Counted from the stretch's first letter, positions 18,737 to 28,448 are shown. The stretch is 39,079 nt of DNA from Verrucomicrobiaceae bacterium (GCA_009937455.1 JAACFN010000001.1:1-39079), one strand, 5' to 3'. Notes: generated by a model not told the origin, from the letters alone. Program-made: numbers and translations.

Positions 18737-21700
18737 CTAAGAATCCTGGCTCTTGAGCTTCTTACCAACCAAGTTTTTTAAATCCTCCAGCATCATATAT
18801 ACAGAGGGCACGAGCAACAGCGTGATAAAGGTCGCAAAAAGGATACCAAAACCAAGGGAAACCGCCATTGGCACCAGAAAGCGCGCCTGCATATCAGTTT
18901 CCACAAGCATCGGCATCAGGCCAGCAAAGGTCGTTAACGAGGTCAGCAAAATAGGGCGGAAACGCGCAGCTCCAGCATTGTGCACTGCATGGATCAGACT
19001 ACCGCCCTCTTTTCGATGGCGGTTCACATATTCCACCAAAACCAGGCTGTCATTAACAACAACCCCCGAAAGGGCTATTATGCCACACAGTGACATAATA
19101 CTGAGGTCCATGCCCATAAGGATGTGTCCTGCCACAGCTCCCACAATACCGAAGGGAATCACGCTCATCACGATGACTGGTTGAATGTATGATTTCAGAG
19201 GGATGGCCATGAGCACATAGATGCCTAAGAGGGCAAAGACAAACTTCACCCCCATCTCCGAAATCGAATCCTTCTGATCTTTCTGCTCACCTAGATAATC
19301 CCATGAAACACCCGGGAATTTAGCAGACAGCCCGGCAAGCACCTCATCAGTGAAGAGGGAAACAACCTCGTTAGCATTCGCCTTTGCTCGGTCAACATCC
19401 GCACTGATCTTAATCGAGCGCTTACGGTCTACTCGGTGAATCGATGCTGGGCCGCGCGCGGGACGAGCATTAGCCACCACAGTGAGAGGAACCTCACCTC
19501 CCTCTATGGTTTTTAACCGAACATCTTCAAGGTTCTGGATCGACTTCCTCTCGTCAGCAGGATAGCGCACCATAACCTTAAGTTCATCTCGTCCACGTTG
19601 AATGCGCTGCACCTCCTCACCATAAAATGACTGCCTGATCTGTAGCGCAATCGATTGTAAACTAAAGCCCATGGCCCTACCTGCAGGTGTAACCTCTTCG
19701 TAAATAAGCTCTCGTTTGCCCCTACGGTTATCCGTTGAGATATCTTTGACCCCCGCGTAACCATTGAGTTGATTAGTGATGTGATCTGCTGCTTTCCTGA
19801 GCATACCAAGATCTCGCCCTGAAATTTCAATATCTATGGCGTTACCACTGGCTCCCGTTTCCTGCCGAAAACTCAACTCAACCACACCGGCAATCAAACC
19901 AATTTCTCGGCGCCACTCGGCAATAAATTCATCTGCCGAAATACTTCGGTCAGCCGCGGGCTTAAGTTCCACAGTCACCTCGCCGAGATTACTACCAATG
20001 GGAATACGGTCTGCACCAAAACCCATCTGAAAGGGCTGCGTGCCAGAAGTTGCCAAAATATGCACGGATACCGGCTTGCCGTTGGAATCTTTATGCCGTG
20101 CGCCCACTCGCTGTGCCGCTTTTTCAATCTTCTCGATTTCCGCCTCTGTCGTCACAAAAGGAACCCCCGTCGGCATCTCAAGTTTTGCGGTAACCACATC
20201 GCCTTCCACCTTGGGCATAAACTCAAATGGGACCCACTTCCCCATTACCAGCCCAAAGACAGCCATTAAAAGCGCCGCAAAAACTGCCCATACCGAATAA
20301 CGATGGCGCAGACAACTCATCAGAGCTGGTTTATAGATGCTCTGCACAAATGTCTCCAAACCACCGGCAACCCTGCGCTGAATACGAAAGATGACATTGA
20401 CCTTGTCTCCCTCTACATGGGGCTTGAGCAAGGCGAGGTGCGCCGGCAAAACAAGCTTCGATTGAAGCAGCGAGAACATCAGCACAGGGATTACCACTAA
20501 AGGAATATTGGGCCATATTTTACCACTGACACCGCTGATACCCAGCATGGGAGTAAAGGCTGCCATCGTCGTCAATACCCCAAAAATGACAACGGTGCCC
20601 ACTTCATGGGTTCCTTTCCAACTTGCTTCACGAGGGTGTTCACCGCCCTGAATGCGCCGATACACGTTTTCCCCGACAATGATGGCGTCATCAACGACGA
20701 TACCCAGCACAAGGATAAACGCGAACAGCGATATCATATTGATCGACACACCCAATTCCGGCATCAGCCAAATTCCGCCGGCAAAAGAAACGGGAATTCC
20801 AAGTGCTACAAGAAATGCCAAGCTCGGCCTTAAGAACAAGGCCAGCACCAGAAAAACAAAGAGCAAACCCGTAGCTCCATTACGAATCAAGAGACTCAAA
20901 CGCCCCTTAAGAAGTTCACTGCTATCATTCCATAGCTCCAACTCGACCCCCTCTGGCAATTGCCCTGGAGCCACATTGCCAATGTAGTCCTTAACTGCCT
21001 CTGATATCAGCAGGGCATTCTGTTCACCTGTGCGGTAAACATTCACCAATACTGTAGCTCTACCGTCAAAATGAGAGCTAATATCGACATCCTCAAAACC
21101 ATCTATAATCGTTGCGATCTCACGAAGCAAAAGGATTGATCCGTCAGGTTTCGTCGATACCACAATATCTTCAAATTCCTTGGAGGTATAACGCTTACCC
21201 TTTGCCCGGATAACGACTTCACCTGCCTCCGTGCGTATCGAGCCACTGGGCAGGTCAAGTGAAGTTCTTCGCACCGCATCAGCCACTTGCTGCAAGCTGA
21301 TCTGATGACTACGAAGTATCTCTTCAGATACCTCAATAGAAATCTCGTATGGCCTCACTCCAGTTAAGCTAGCTTTGGTAATCTTTGGCTCACCACGCAG
21401 CATGCGGTTTATCTTCGCCCCCATGCCAACGGGCTGCGGAGCCTTATAATCTAACAAACCATCACGCACGATCTCTCCTAGTTCGCGCATTGTTTTCTCA
21501 TCGGCATCAGCTGAGACAGCAATGCTCATCACTTGCATATCCAACCTCGCCTCTTCCAAGATTGGCTTTTCCGAATTTTCAGGAAAATTACTGATCGCAT
21601 CTACTTTGGACTTCAGGTCCCCCATCACATCGCGCACTTCGTAACCCGTCTCCACCTCCACAGTCACCGCACCCATTGATTCCGTCGCGGTGGAGGTCAC

Positions 21701-21940
21701 CCGTTTCACCCCGTCAACATCGGCGATGGCGTCCTCCAGTGGCAGTAAAATGCCATCTTCAACTTCCTCAGGTGTTGCATTGGGAAACGGCACCTGCACG
21801 AGCACGGCATCCAGTGAAATATTGGGAAACACCTCCTTCTTGAGCTTAAACCAAGTCGTAATGCCCGCCAGCATGACCAACAGCATTAAGAAGTTGGCAG
21901 CAACGTGGTTTCTACTGAACCATTGGATGGCTTTTTGCAT
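18737..21940 (-). CDS. RND efflux transporter permease
   Basis: 1067 aa; NHVAANFLMLLVMLAG..VFPNISLDAVLVQVPFPNATPEEVED, internal duplication with 12-TM RND topology, GIVVDDAIIVGENVYR, LSGVVVNDSLVLVEYVN. Confidence 0.96.
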   Translation of the reverse strand: MQKAIQWFSRNHVAANFLMLLVMLAGITTWFKLKKEVFPNISLDAVLVQVPFPNATPEEVEDGILLPLEDAIADVDGVKRVTSTATESMGAVTVEVETGYEVRDVMGDLKSKVDAISNFPENSEKPILEEARLDMQVMSIAVSADADEKTMRELGEIVRDGLLDYKAPQPVGMGAKINRMLRGEPKITKASLTGVRPYEISIEVSEEILRSHQISLQQVADAVRRTSLDLPSGSIRTEAGEVVIRAKGKRYTSKEFEDIVVSTKPDGSILLLREIATIIDGFEDVDISSHFDGRATVLVNVYRTGEQNALLISEAVKDYIGNVAPGQLPEGVELELWNDSSELLKGRLSLLIRNGATGLLFVFLVLALFLRPSLAFLVALGIPVSFAGGIWLMPELGVSINMISLFAFILVLGIVVDDAIIVGENVYRRIQGGEHPREASWKGTHEVGTVVIFGVLTTMAAFTPMLGISGVSGKIWPNIPLVVIPVLMFSLLQSKLVLPAHLALLKPHVEGDKVNVIFRIQRRVAGGLETFVQSIYKPALMSCLRHRYSVWAVFAALLMAVFGLVMGKWVPFEFMPKVEGDVVTAKLEMPTGVPFVTTEAEIEKIEKAAQRVGARHKDSNGKPVSVHILATSGTQPFQMGFGADRIPIGSNLGEVTVELKPAADRSISADEFIAEWRREIGLIAGVVELSFRQETGASGNAIDIEISGRDLGMLRKAADHITNQLNGYAGVKDISTDNRRGKRELIYEEVTPAGRAMGFSLQSIALQIRQSFYGEEVQRIQRGRDELKVMVRYPADERKSIQNLEDVRLKTIEGGEVPLTVVANARPARGPASIHRVDRKRSIKISADVDRAKANANEVVSLFTDEVLAGLSAKFPGVSWDYLGEQKDQKDSISEMGVKFVFALLGIYVLMAIPLKSYIQPVIVMSVIPFGIVGAVAGHILMGMDLSIMSLCGIIALSGVVVNDSLVLVEYVNRHRKEGGSLIHAVHNAGAARFRPILLTSLTTFAGLMPMLVETDMQARFLVPMAVSLGFGILFATFITLLLVPSVYMMLEDLKNLVGKKLKSQDS

Positions 21941-21964
21941 ATCTCTAATTAAAAGTATTCTTTA

Positions 21965-23164
21965 TTACTTGTCGCCCTCAGCTTGTTCTTGAACCGAAAG
22001 CTTCATGCCAGAAACCGGTGTCTCCATAGGGCTGACAATAACCTTAGCTCCATCACTCAGGCCTGCAGAAACAAGCACGCTTTTCTCAAGTGTGCGGGCT
22101 AGCGTCACTGGGGTGAGCTCCAATTCATTGGCCGCATTGACCGTGAGTAGTGTGTTGTCGGGTCTCAATGCACTGCGAGGAACCTTAATCACACCCTCCA
22201 TGACTCCTCCCTGTATTTCAGCTTGCACAAAAAGGCCCAGTGGCGGCAGGCGATACGGGCTGGCTTCAGATTGCGGCTTTATCCCTACCACTAAGTACAT
22301 CGTCATGGTCTGCTGATCGACCACCCCCTCGTTGCGCACAATGGAACCATGCCATTGCCTATCGACACCACCTAAGAAGGCGTTAACGATTACCTTAGAC
22401 CCGATAATTTTGTCTTTATCCAGATATCCTAATTCTTCCAGAGTCACCGGCACACGCGCCTCAAATGCATTGGCCGAATATAGGTCTGCCAAGCGGGCTC
22501 CGATCATAATATAAGAACCTAGATCGGTATAGGTCGCTTCAACTCGGCAATCATAAGGGGCCCGTAGTTTGGTTCTCTCCAGGTCACGCTTCGCCTTACC
22601 CACAGCTGCGGTGGCGGCAGTGATATGAGCTTGGGCACTCTCAATTTGAGGCTTGCGCAGCACCAAATCAGAGGCTTCCCCTCTTCCTAGCTTTCCCCAA
22701 TCACGCCCCGCCTGATCAGCTCGAGCTTGCTCTTGGGCGAGTAATAGCCTGGCCTCCGCCAGAGAAGATTCTGCTGCAGCCAGTGCGGAAACATAATCTG
22801 CATCGTCTATTTCTAACATGATTTCATCATGGGAAAACTGACCGCCCACCTCAAACTTCGGAGAGACCATTACCACTCGCCCCATCACTTCTGAGGCCGC
22901 CTGAGTTCTCCTTACCGACTCAACTCGACCTTGAGTGCTAATGACCAATTGCTCGGTATCTACCTGAACGCCCATCACATTAACCACAGGGATTAATCGC
23001 GGTGGCAACTCCTTGTCCGCCTCCGGCCCATTATCCTTGAGGTATTTCATCACGACAACGCCAACGAGCAATACGATGATAAGGGCAACAATCTTGGATC
23101 GGTGCACCCACCTGCCCGAAGTCGTCGAGTGGTCTGCTTGAGAATATTTTACTTCTTCGCTCAT
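21965..23164 (-). CDS. RND periplasmic adaptor (membrane fusion) protein
   Basis: N-terminal TM, lipoyl/coiled-coil segment SALAAAESSLAEARLLLAQEQARADQAGRDWGKLG, AKRDLERTKLRAPYDCRVEATYTDLGSYI. Confidence 0.93.
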   Translation of the reverse strand: MSEEVKYSQADHSTTSGRWVHRSKIVALIIVLLVGVVVMKYLKDNGPEADKELPPRLIPVVNVMGVQVDTEQLVISTQGRVESVRRTQAASEVMGRVVMVSPKFEVGGQFSHDEIMLEIDDADYVSALAAAESSLAEARLLLAQEQARADQAGRDWGKLGRGEASDLVLRKPQIESAQAHITAATAAVGKAKRDLERTKLRAPYDCRVEATYTDLGSYIMIGARLADLYSANAFEARVPVTLEELGYLDKDKIIGSKVIVNAFLGGVDRQWHGSIVRNEGVVDQQTMTMYLVVGIKPQSEASPYRLPPLGLFVQAEIQGGVMEGVIKVPRSALRPDNTLLTVNAANELELTPVTLARTLEKSVLVSAGLSDGAKVIVSPMETPVSGMKLSVQEQAEGDK

Positions 23165-23167
23165 AAA

Positions 23168-23188
23168 TTATTTTTCATTACTTTTTCA
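23168..23188 (-). repeat. near-perfect tandem repeat (10+11 nt) in the adaptor-protein leader
   Basis: Minus strand TGAAAAAGTAA TGAAAAATAA, 3 nt before the ATG. Confidence 0.9.
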
Positions 23189-24578
23189 ATTCAAACCCAC
23201 CCCCAAGAGCAAGGTGAAGGTCTACGCGATTAATCAATCGCAGCCTTCTCAAAGTCGTATGTTGTGACTCAAGCTGTATCTTGCTCGTCTGCGCAGCAAA
23301 CAAGGTAAGCACATCTCCATTGCCATCTCGATAGTCATCCTCCGCAGCCTTCGCCGCATCCCGTGCTAGATCGCGGGCATTCTGAATTTCTTGTTCGCGC
23401 CGGCGCAACCATCCTTCGTTTGACAATGCCTGCTCCACTTCACCAAAAGCGTTAAGCACGGTTTTATGAAGGACGGCAAGAGCCTCACGTTGACTCGATT
23501 TGCGAATACGAATCTCACCACGCACACGGCCGCCGGTGAGAATCGGCTGTAATAAATTAGCACCAACAGACCAGACCCCAAAATCACTATTGATAATATC
23601 ACCCAATGACTCCGTTGTCGTTCCTGTCTTACCTGTGATTTTAAAACTGGGGAAAATAGCTAACTTTGCCTCTTTGATGCGCTTTGCCGTGGCTGCGTAG
23701 CGCCGCTCAGCAGCTACAATATCGGGCCTGCGCAGTAAAAGTTCTGAAGGTAATCCAGCCGGAGGCGATGATGCTATATGCGGCAGGCTCGCTCGGCCAT
23801 ACATTTTGGCTGCAGGATATCTTCCCGCCAGTAATTCTAGCTGTCGACGAGCCGTCTCTTGATTACCTCGTTTTGCTGACAATTCGGCCTTTGCGCTAGC
23901 CACATCAGACTGAGACAGCCTCAGCTGAGATGCTGAGCCTCCCTCAGCACGCATATCCCTCTGGTATCGACCTCTGACCGCTTCCTCTGTTTGCTCTCTT
24001 AAACTTAATGCCTGCTGAGCGAGTGATACTTGTTGGTTAGCTTCAGCCAAGGCAAACCAAGCCTTACAAACCTGAGCCGCCAGCGATGCCCGCGCCGCAC
24101 GGTAGTCCTGCCCACCCGCCTGCCAGCTCGCAAGCGCCGCAGATTTCCCAGCACGAGCACGACCCCATATGTCTGGTTCCCAATCAACCTTTAGGTCCAC
24201 GCCATAGCTTTCTGATATAATTGAACCACCAAAAGGAAACCCGATAAATCTTGTCTTCCGACGATCCGCGTCTGAGCTCAATGCCATTTGAGGCCTAGCT
24301 AGCGCTCCTTCCACGCGCGCAGCCTCCAGCGCCCTTTCAAGCCGCTCAGCGGCAATACTCATCTCATAATTCGCCCCCAAGGCCTCATCTACAATTGCCG
24401 TGAGATCGCTATCGCCAAATCGTTGCACCCAATTGACATCGACCCCAGACTTCGCCTGCTTGCTTGCAGACCAACTAGCGGGCACGGATTGGGTCAGCTC
24501 CGTCAACATCGACTCAGGTGCTTTAGCAACACAGCCCAACAAAAAAACAGCACTCCCTAGTAAAAAAACAGGCCTCAT
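23178..24578 (-). CDS. TolC/NodT-type outer-membrane efflux lipoprotein
   Basis: Lipoprotein signal (LLGSAVFLLGCVAK); ADIVAAERRYAATAKRIKEAKLAIFPSFKITG, LLQPILTGGRVRGEI typical OMF motifs; start overlaps tetR stop (ATGA). Confidence 0.93.
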   Translation of the reverse strand: MRPVFLLGSAVFLLGCVAKAPESMLTELTQSVPASWSASKQAKSGVDVNWVQRFGDSDLTAIVDEALGANYEMSIAAERLERALEAARVEGALARPQMALSSDADRRKTRFIGFPFGGSIISESYGVDLKVDWEPDIWGRARAGKSAALASWQAGGQDYRAARASLAAQVCKAWFALAEANQQVSLAQQALSLREQTEEAVRGRYQRDMRAEGGSASQLRLSQSDVASAKAELSAKRGNQETARRQLELLAGRYPAAKMYGRASLPHIASSPPAGLPSELLLRRPDIVAAERRYAATAKRIKEAKLAIFPSFKITGKTGTTTESLGDIINSDFGVWSVGANLLQPILTGGRVRGEIRIRKSSQREALAVLHKTVLNAFGEVEQALSNEGWLRRREQEIQNARDLARDAAKAAEDDYRDGNGDVLTLFAAQTSKIQLESQHTTLRRLRLINRVDLHLALGGGFELKK

Positions 24579-25219
24579 TTTTGGGCTCCCTTCTCGGCTA
24601 AGAAGCCTGCCTCACAAAAACCAATCATCTCTTGGAACTGATCCTCTGCATCTGGATCTCCGCAGGCACCATCGGTCAAACTATACAACAGCTCGCCATG
24701 CAGCAGAGTCTGAGCCATCACCCCGAAGGTGAAATGAAGCCGCCAGAGGACAAGCTCCGTCGTTAAGTTTGGAGCCGCAGTAAGCAGAGCCTTAGTAAAG
24801 GTCTCGGCTACTCTTTTCATACCGGGAACCATATCCTCCGGCAATCCTCCCTGAGGGTCCATCACACATCGTCCCATCAACTTAAAAAATAATTTCTCAC
24901 TCATCTCACTCCCCTTAACCACCGTAAGAAACGGCCTCATGAAGGCCTCAAGAATTTCTCTCACTGTGGCAACTCGCCCCTCACCCGTTAGCTCTTCTAG
25001 CATCTTTAAACGCTCTTCATTGACAGGGTCAATGTAACGGCACTGGATCGCCTCGAATAACTTTTCCTTACTGCCAAAATGATAGTTAACCGCGGCTACA
25101 TTGACCTGCGCATCGTTGGTGATATCTCGAAGAGAGACTGATTCAAAGCCATTCTCAGCAACAAGTCGCTCAGTCGCCTCTAAAATCAATGACTTTGTTG
25201 TTTTCTTCTCGGCAATCAT
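24575..25219 (-). CDS. TetR/AcrR family transcriptional regulator
   Basis: TKSLILEATERLVAENGFESVSLRDITNDAQVNVAAVNYHFGSKEKLFEAI HTH. Confidence 0.94.
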   Translation of the reverse strand: MIAEKKTTKSLILEATERLVAENGFESVSLRDITNDAQVNVAAVNYHFGSKEKLFEAIQCRYIDPVNEERLKMLEELTGEGRVATVREILEAFMRPFLTVVKGSEMSEKLFFKLMGRCVMDPQGGLPEDMVPGMKRVAETFTKALLTAAPNLTTELVLWRLHFTFGVMAQTLLHGELLYSLTDGACGDPDAEDQFQEMIGFCEAGFLAEKGAQK

Positions 25220-25245
25220 CTTTTGCTAATCATCTCCCTGTAATA

Positions 25246-25286
25246 ATTCAAGCACATGATTAAAGCACTTGCTTGAATAAATCAAG
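25246..25286. promoter_or_regulatory. candidate TetR operator upstream of the efflux operon
   Basis: ATTCAAGCA (25246-25254) and TGCTTGAAT (25270-25278), perfect 9-bp arms; second nested repeat CTTGA-ATAAA-TCAAG (25272-25286). Confidence 0.55.
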
Positions 25287-25415
25287 ACCTTTTCTTTTTT
25301 GTCATGCATTCAGGCTTACTCGCAATTCCATTCAAAAGCCTCAGCAGCTAATATTTTCTCACAATTCTCCCACTGGTTCTTGCCAGTAGCACCTCTGACA
25401 GTCTAGCTTGCAGCC

Positions 25416-26222
25416 ATGAAGATAGGTTTAATTGGATGCGGCAGGATGGGCAGCGCACTCATTGGAGGCATTGCAAAGTCTGACATCACGACCCCTGAGG
25501 ACATTTCCGTCTATGATCTCAATGCAGATTTTGTTGCCGCATTAGTGCAGAACAGCGGAGTCTCAGCTGCGAGTAACAATCTCGATCTCACCCACACGTC
25601 TCAGACTATTCTGCTTGCCGTCAAACCACAATATATCGGCGAGGTTCTTAAGGAAATTGCACCAGCCCTCACAAAAGACCACCTACTGATCTCCATTGCC
25701 GCTGGTGTCACACTAGAAAAAATGGAGGTCGCCTGCCCCGCTGGAACACGTATCATCAGAGCGATGCCTAATACACCCGCGCTGATCGGCTTGGGCGCTA
25801 CCGGAATCGCACCCGGCAGTCACGCCACCGAACAAGATCTCAAAGTAGCCCGAGAGCTTCTCGAATCGGTAGGCATCGTCAGCGTTACCGAGGAACCCCA
25901 GCTTGACGCTATCACAGGTTTGTCAGGAAGCGGCCCGGCCTATGTCTATACATTCATCGAATCACTCAGCCTACAGGCTCAGGAAGAAGGTCTAGCCCTT
26001 GACGAAGCACTCAAACTCGCTACCCAGACAGTGATCGGCGCGGCACGTATGATCGAGCAAACCGGAATGACACCGCGCCAGCTTGTTGAGCAGGTCACAT
26101 CTCCAGGAGGCACTACTCTCGCTGGCCTTGCCGCCCTCACCGAGCACGGCTTTGAAAAAAGCATTGCAGCAGGAGTTCACGCCGCATCGGAACGATCTCG
26201 AGAAATCGCCAGAGAATCGTGA
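25416..26222 (+). CDS. proC: pyrroline-5-carboxylate reductase
   Basis: IGLIGCGRMGSALIGGI, RAMPNTPALIGLGATGI, TGLSGSGPAYVYTFIESL, VTSPGGTTLAGL. Confidence 0.97.
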   Translation: MKIGLIGCGRMGSALIGGIAKSDITTPEDISVYDLNADFVAALVQNSGVSAASNNLDLTHTSQTILLAVKPQYIGEVLKEIAPALTKDHLLISIAAGVTLEKMEVACPAGTRIIRAMPNTPALIGLGATGIAPGSHATEQDLKVARELLESVGIVSVTEEPQLDAITGLSGSGPAYVYTFIESLSLQAQEEGLALDEALKLATQTVIGAARMIEQTGMTPRQLVEQVTSPGGTTLAGLAALTEHGFEKSIAAGVHAASERSREIARES

Positions 26223-26394
26223 AGCTTACCCCAGAAGGTTCATGCAATAACACCATCATTACGCCTTTTTACATATTCCATTACCACCGATTCCCGCGTT
26301 TATGCGGATTCACCCCCGATTCCGTTTGCCAAAACAACTCTAGGGTATTAGCTTTAAATCGCTACTCGCACTAACTTCAACCAATAACAAACAC

Positions 26395-26634
26395 ATGGGA
26401 CCTCTCGGATATCCAGAAATGGTGGTCATCTTTTTGATCATCCTCCTTCTCTTCGGCGCTAAAAAACTCCCCCAGCTCGCACGCGGACTGGGCAAGAGCA
26501 TGGGCGAATTTAAAAAAGCCAAAGATGAATTTGAGCATGAAATTACCAAGGCTGAAGACGAAGTCACACACGATGCTGCTCCTAAATCACCAGCGCCCAA
26601 AGACATTGAGCCTCGCGAAGACAAGGACGCCTGA
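26395..26634 (+). CDS. tatA: Sec-independent protein translocase TatA/E family
   Basis: MGPLGYPEMVVIFLIILLLFGAKKLPQLARGLGKSMGEFKKAKDEFE. Confidence 0.93.
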   Translation: MGPLGYPEMVVIFLIILLLFGAKKLPQLARGLGKSMGEFKKAKDEFEHEITKAEDEVTHDAAPKSPAPKDIEPREDKDA

Positions 26635-26655
26635 TTGCAAGCCAAGGCATTCGAA

Positions 26656-27693
26656 ATGGCTTCAACTCGACTATTTTTATTAGCCAAACTTGCCCCGATG
26701 ATTTTCGGGGCATTTTTATGCCTGCTTGCCAACAACTGCAAGGAGTCCGAAAACTCAACCGGACACTGGAAGAACGCCCCAAGCCGAGCAACCAGCGAGC
26801 ATCCTGGCCAGCTTAACGATACCCCGAAAAAAAGCTCCTCCGAGCCCAACGTGGGCAATTCGTCAGACAAAAACACCCCCGTTCGCTTTCTGGCCTACAA
26901 CTTAAAAAACTACCTCACTATGCGTCGCTATATTGCTGGTGAGGCAGTTTACAAAGAGAAACCTCGAAACGAAGTCGATGCTCTTATTGAGATCATCTCC
27001 GCAGCGAATCCAGATATTCTTGGCGTCTGTGAAATCGGTAAATACGCTGACCTGACGGACCTTCAAAACCGCCTTGCTACTGCAGGCGTCAAGCTGCCCC
27101 ATGCACATAGAGTCCACGGCTCGGATCCAACCCGTGCACTAGCCCTGCTGTCTCGATACCCCATCGTCAAAACAAATTCCCCAAAACAAACTGACTATAT
27201 CATTGAAGGTATGCCCTTCAGCATTAGTCGAGGTATTCTTGATGCCACCGTCGAACTACCCAGCCGAACCATTCGTCTCCTAGGCGTCCACTTTAAATCC
27301 AAACGCCCAAGTCAAGAAGCCGACCAAGCTTTGATGCGGCGTAATGAGAGCTTGCTCATGCGCCAGCACATCAAAGATATCATGGCAAGTGAACCAGAGA
27401 CTCAATTACTTGCTTACGGCGATTTCAATGACACCAAGAACAGCAAATCCGTATCTAGTATGCGAGGGCGTTCCAATAGCAATTCTCACATGAAAATTAT
27501 CGAGCTATTAGATGCACGTGGAGAAAGTTGGACCCATCATTGGAAGCTCGAGGACATCTATTCCAGGATCGATTTTGTAATGACCAACCCAAAACTTGCA
27601 CCTCACATCAACAAAAAAGAAAGCAAGCTGCTCGATCCTAAAAACTGGGAAGTCGCGAGCGATCATCGCCCGATGTTAGTCATCATTGAGTAA
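26656..27693 (+). CDS. exported endonuclease/exonuclease/phosphatase family protein
   Basis: ORF 26635..27693 (TTG start) with ATG at 26656 opening a signal sequence; NPDILGVCEIG, AYGDFNDTKNSK, SRIDFVMTN, ASDHRPMLVII = EEP motifs. Confidence 0.88.
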   Translation: MASTRLFLLAKLAPMIFGAFLCLLANNCKESENSTGHWKNAPSRATSEHPGQLNDTPKKSSSEPNVGNSSDKNTPVRFLAYNLKNYLTMRRYIAGEAVYKEKPRNEVDALIEIISAANPDILGVCEIGKYADLTDLQNRLATAGVKLPHAHRVHGSDPTRALALLSRYPIVKTNSPKQTDYIIEGMPFSISRGILDATVELPSRTIRLLGVHFKSKRPSQEADQALMRRNESLLMRQHIKDIMASEPETQLLAYGDFNDTKNSKSVSSMRGRSNSNSHMKIIELLDARGESWTHHWKLEDIYSRIDFVMTNPKLAPHINKKESKLLDPKNWEVASDHRPMLVIIE

Positions 27694-27704
27694 GGGCTAC
27701 ACGC

Positions 27705-28361
27705 TCATACCATGCCGAGCAAAGCGAGCATCCGGCCCGTCTTACCCTTCTCCATTCGGTAGCTGTAATATGCCTCCGTATTACTCGCGGTGCAAATGCC
27801 CGCATCGGTGTATTGCCCATCTGGAACTCCGGCTGCCAATGCTTGCTGGCGAATTTCTGATGCAAAATCCACCTCATAGATAGGAGGCCTAACGCATGGA
27901 GAGAGCACCACCATCATATCTGCAGGCGATGAGCCATAGTCATCCTGCATCATTTTTATAGCTTTGCCGGTGATGTTACCCTCTGTGCCTTTTTTACCAG
28001 AATGCAGTAATGCAATCACTCTGCAGACGGGATCATAAATATACACAGCACCACAATCAGCTACGCAAATGCCTAGTAGCACATCGACCTCCGAGGTAAT
28101 CAAACCATCCACATTCTTCCACCTCTGAGCAGAGTCATTCTTCCGCACAACGGCAATATCTGAGCCATGAATTTGCTCAGCTAAATGGAGCTGGGGCCAG
28201 CTAAACCCCAAATCTTGAACCGCCTTTTCATGTGCGGGCTGTAAGCGAGCCAGCACCTCATCCTTGTCTAAGCCTAGCTCAACCCCAGAAATACGTCCAA
28301 CGAAGCTAGAACAAAGTCCCTTCTGCTCATTGAGTGACGATAAAAAACGAGGCATTTGCAT
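27705..28361 (-). CDS. pgeF: peptidoglycan editing factor PgeF / YfiH-LACC1 family multicopper-type protein
   Basis: HGSDIAVV, VDGLITSEVDVLLGICVADCGAVYIYDP, VIALLHSGKKGTEGNI, VLSPCVRPPIYEVD. Confidence 0.88.
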   Translation of the reverse strand: MQMPRFLSSLNEQKGLCSSFVGRISGVELGLDKDEVLARLQPAHEKAVQDLGFSWPQLHLAEQIHGSDIAVVRKNDSAQRWKNVDGLITSEVDVLLGICVADCGAVYIYDPVCRVIALLHSGKKGTEGNITGKAIKMMQDDYGSSPADMMVVLSPCVRPPIYEVDFASEIRQQALAAGVPDGQYTDAGICTASNTEAYYSYRMEKGKTGRMLALLGMV

Positions 28362-28390
28362 TGTTGGCTTAAAGCCTCAACGCAAATGCC
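28351..28390 (-). promoter_or_regulatory. hairpin containing the pgeF start codon
   Basis: GGCATTTGC (28351-28359) / GCAAATGCC (28382-28390) perfect 9-bp arms, inner GGCTT/AAGCC and GTT/AAC pairing. Confidence 0.55.
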
Positions 28391-28448
28391 CCGTTGTGCA
28401 AGCTTACTCAGTCACCAGATTGGCGACTGAGTGCTTAACGCTAGTGTC

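Noticed and set aside
26340-26876. 178-aa minus-strand ORF opposite tatA and the EEP gene
   Set aside because: Lies antisense to two well-supported coding genes; sequence has no recognisable domain and looks like a shadow ORF.
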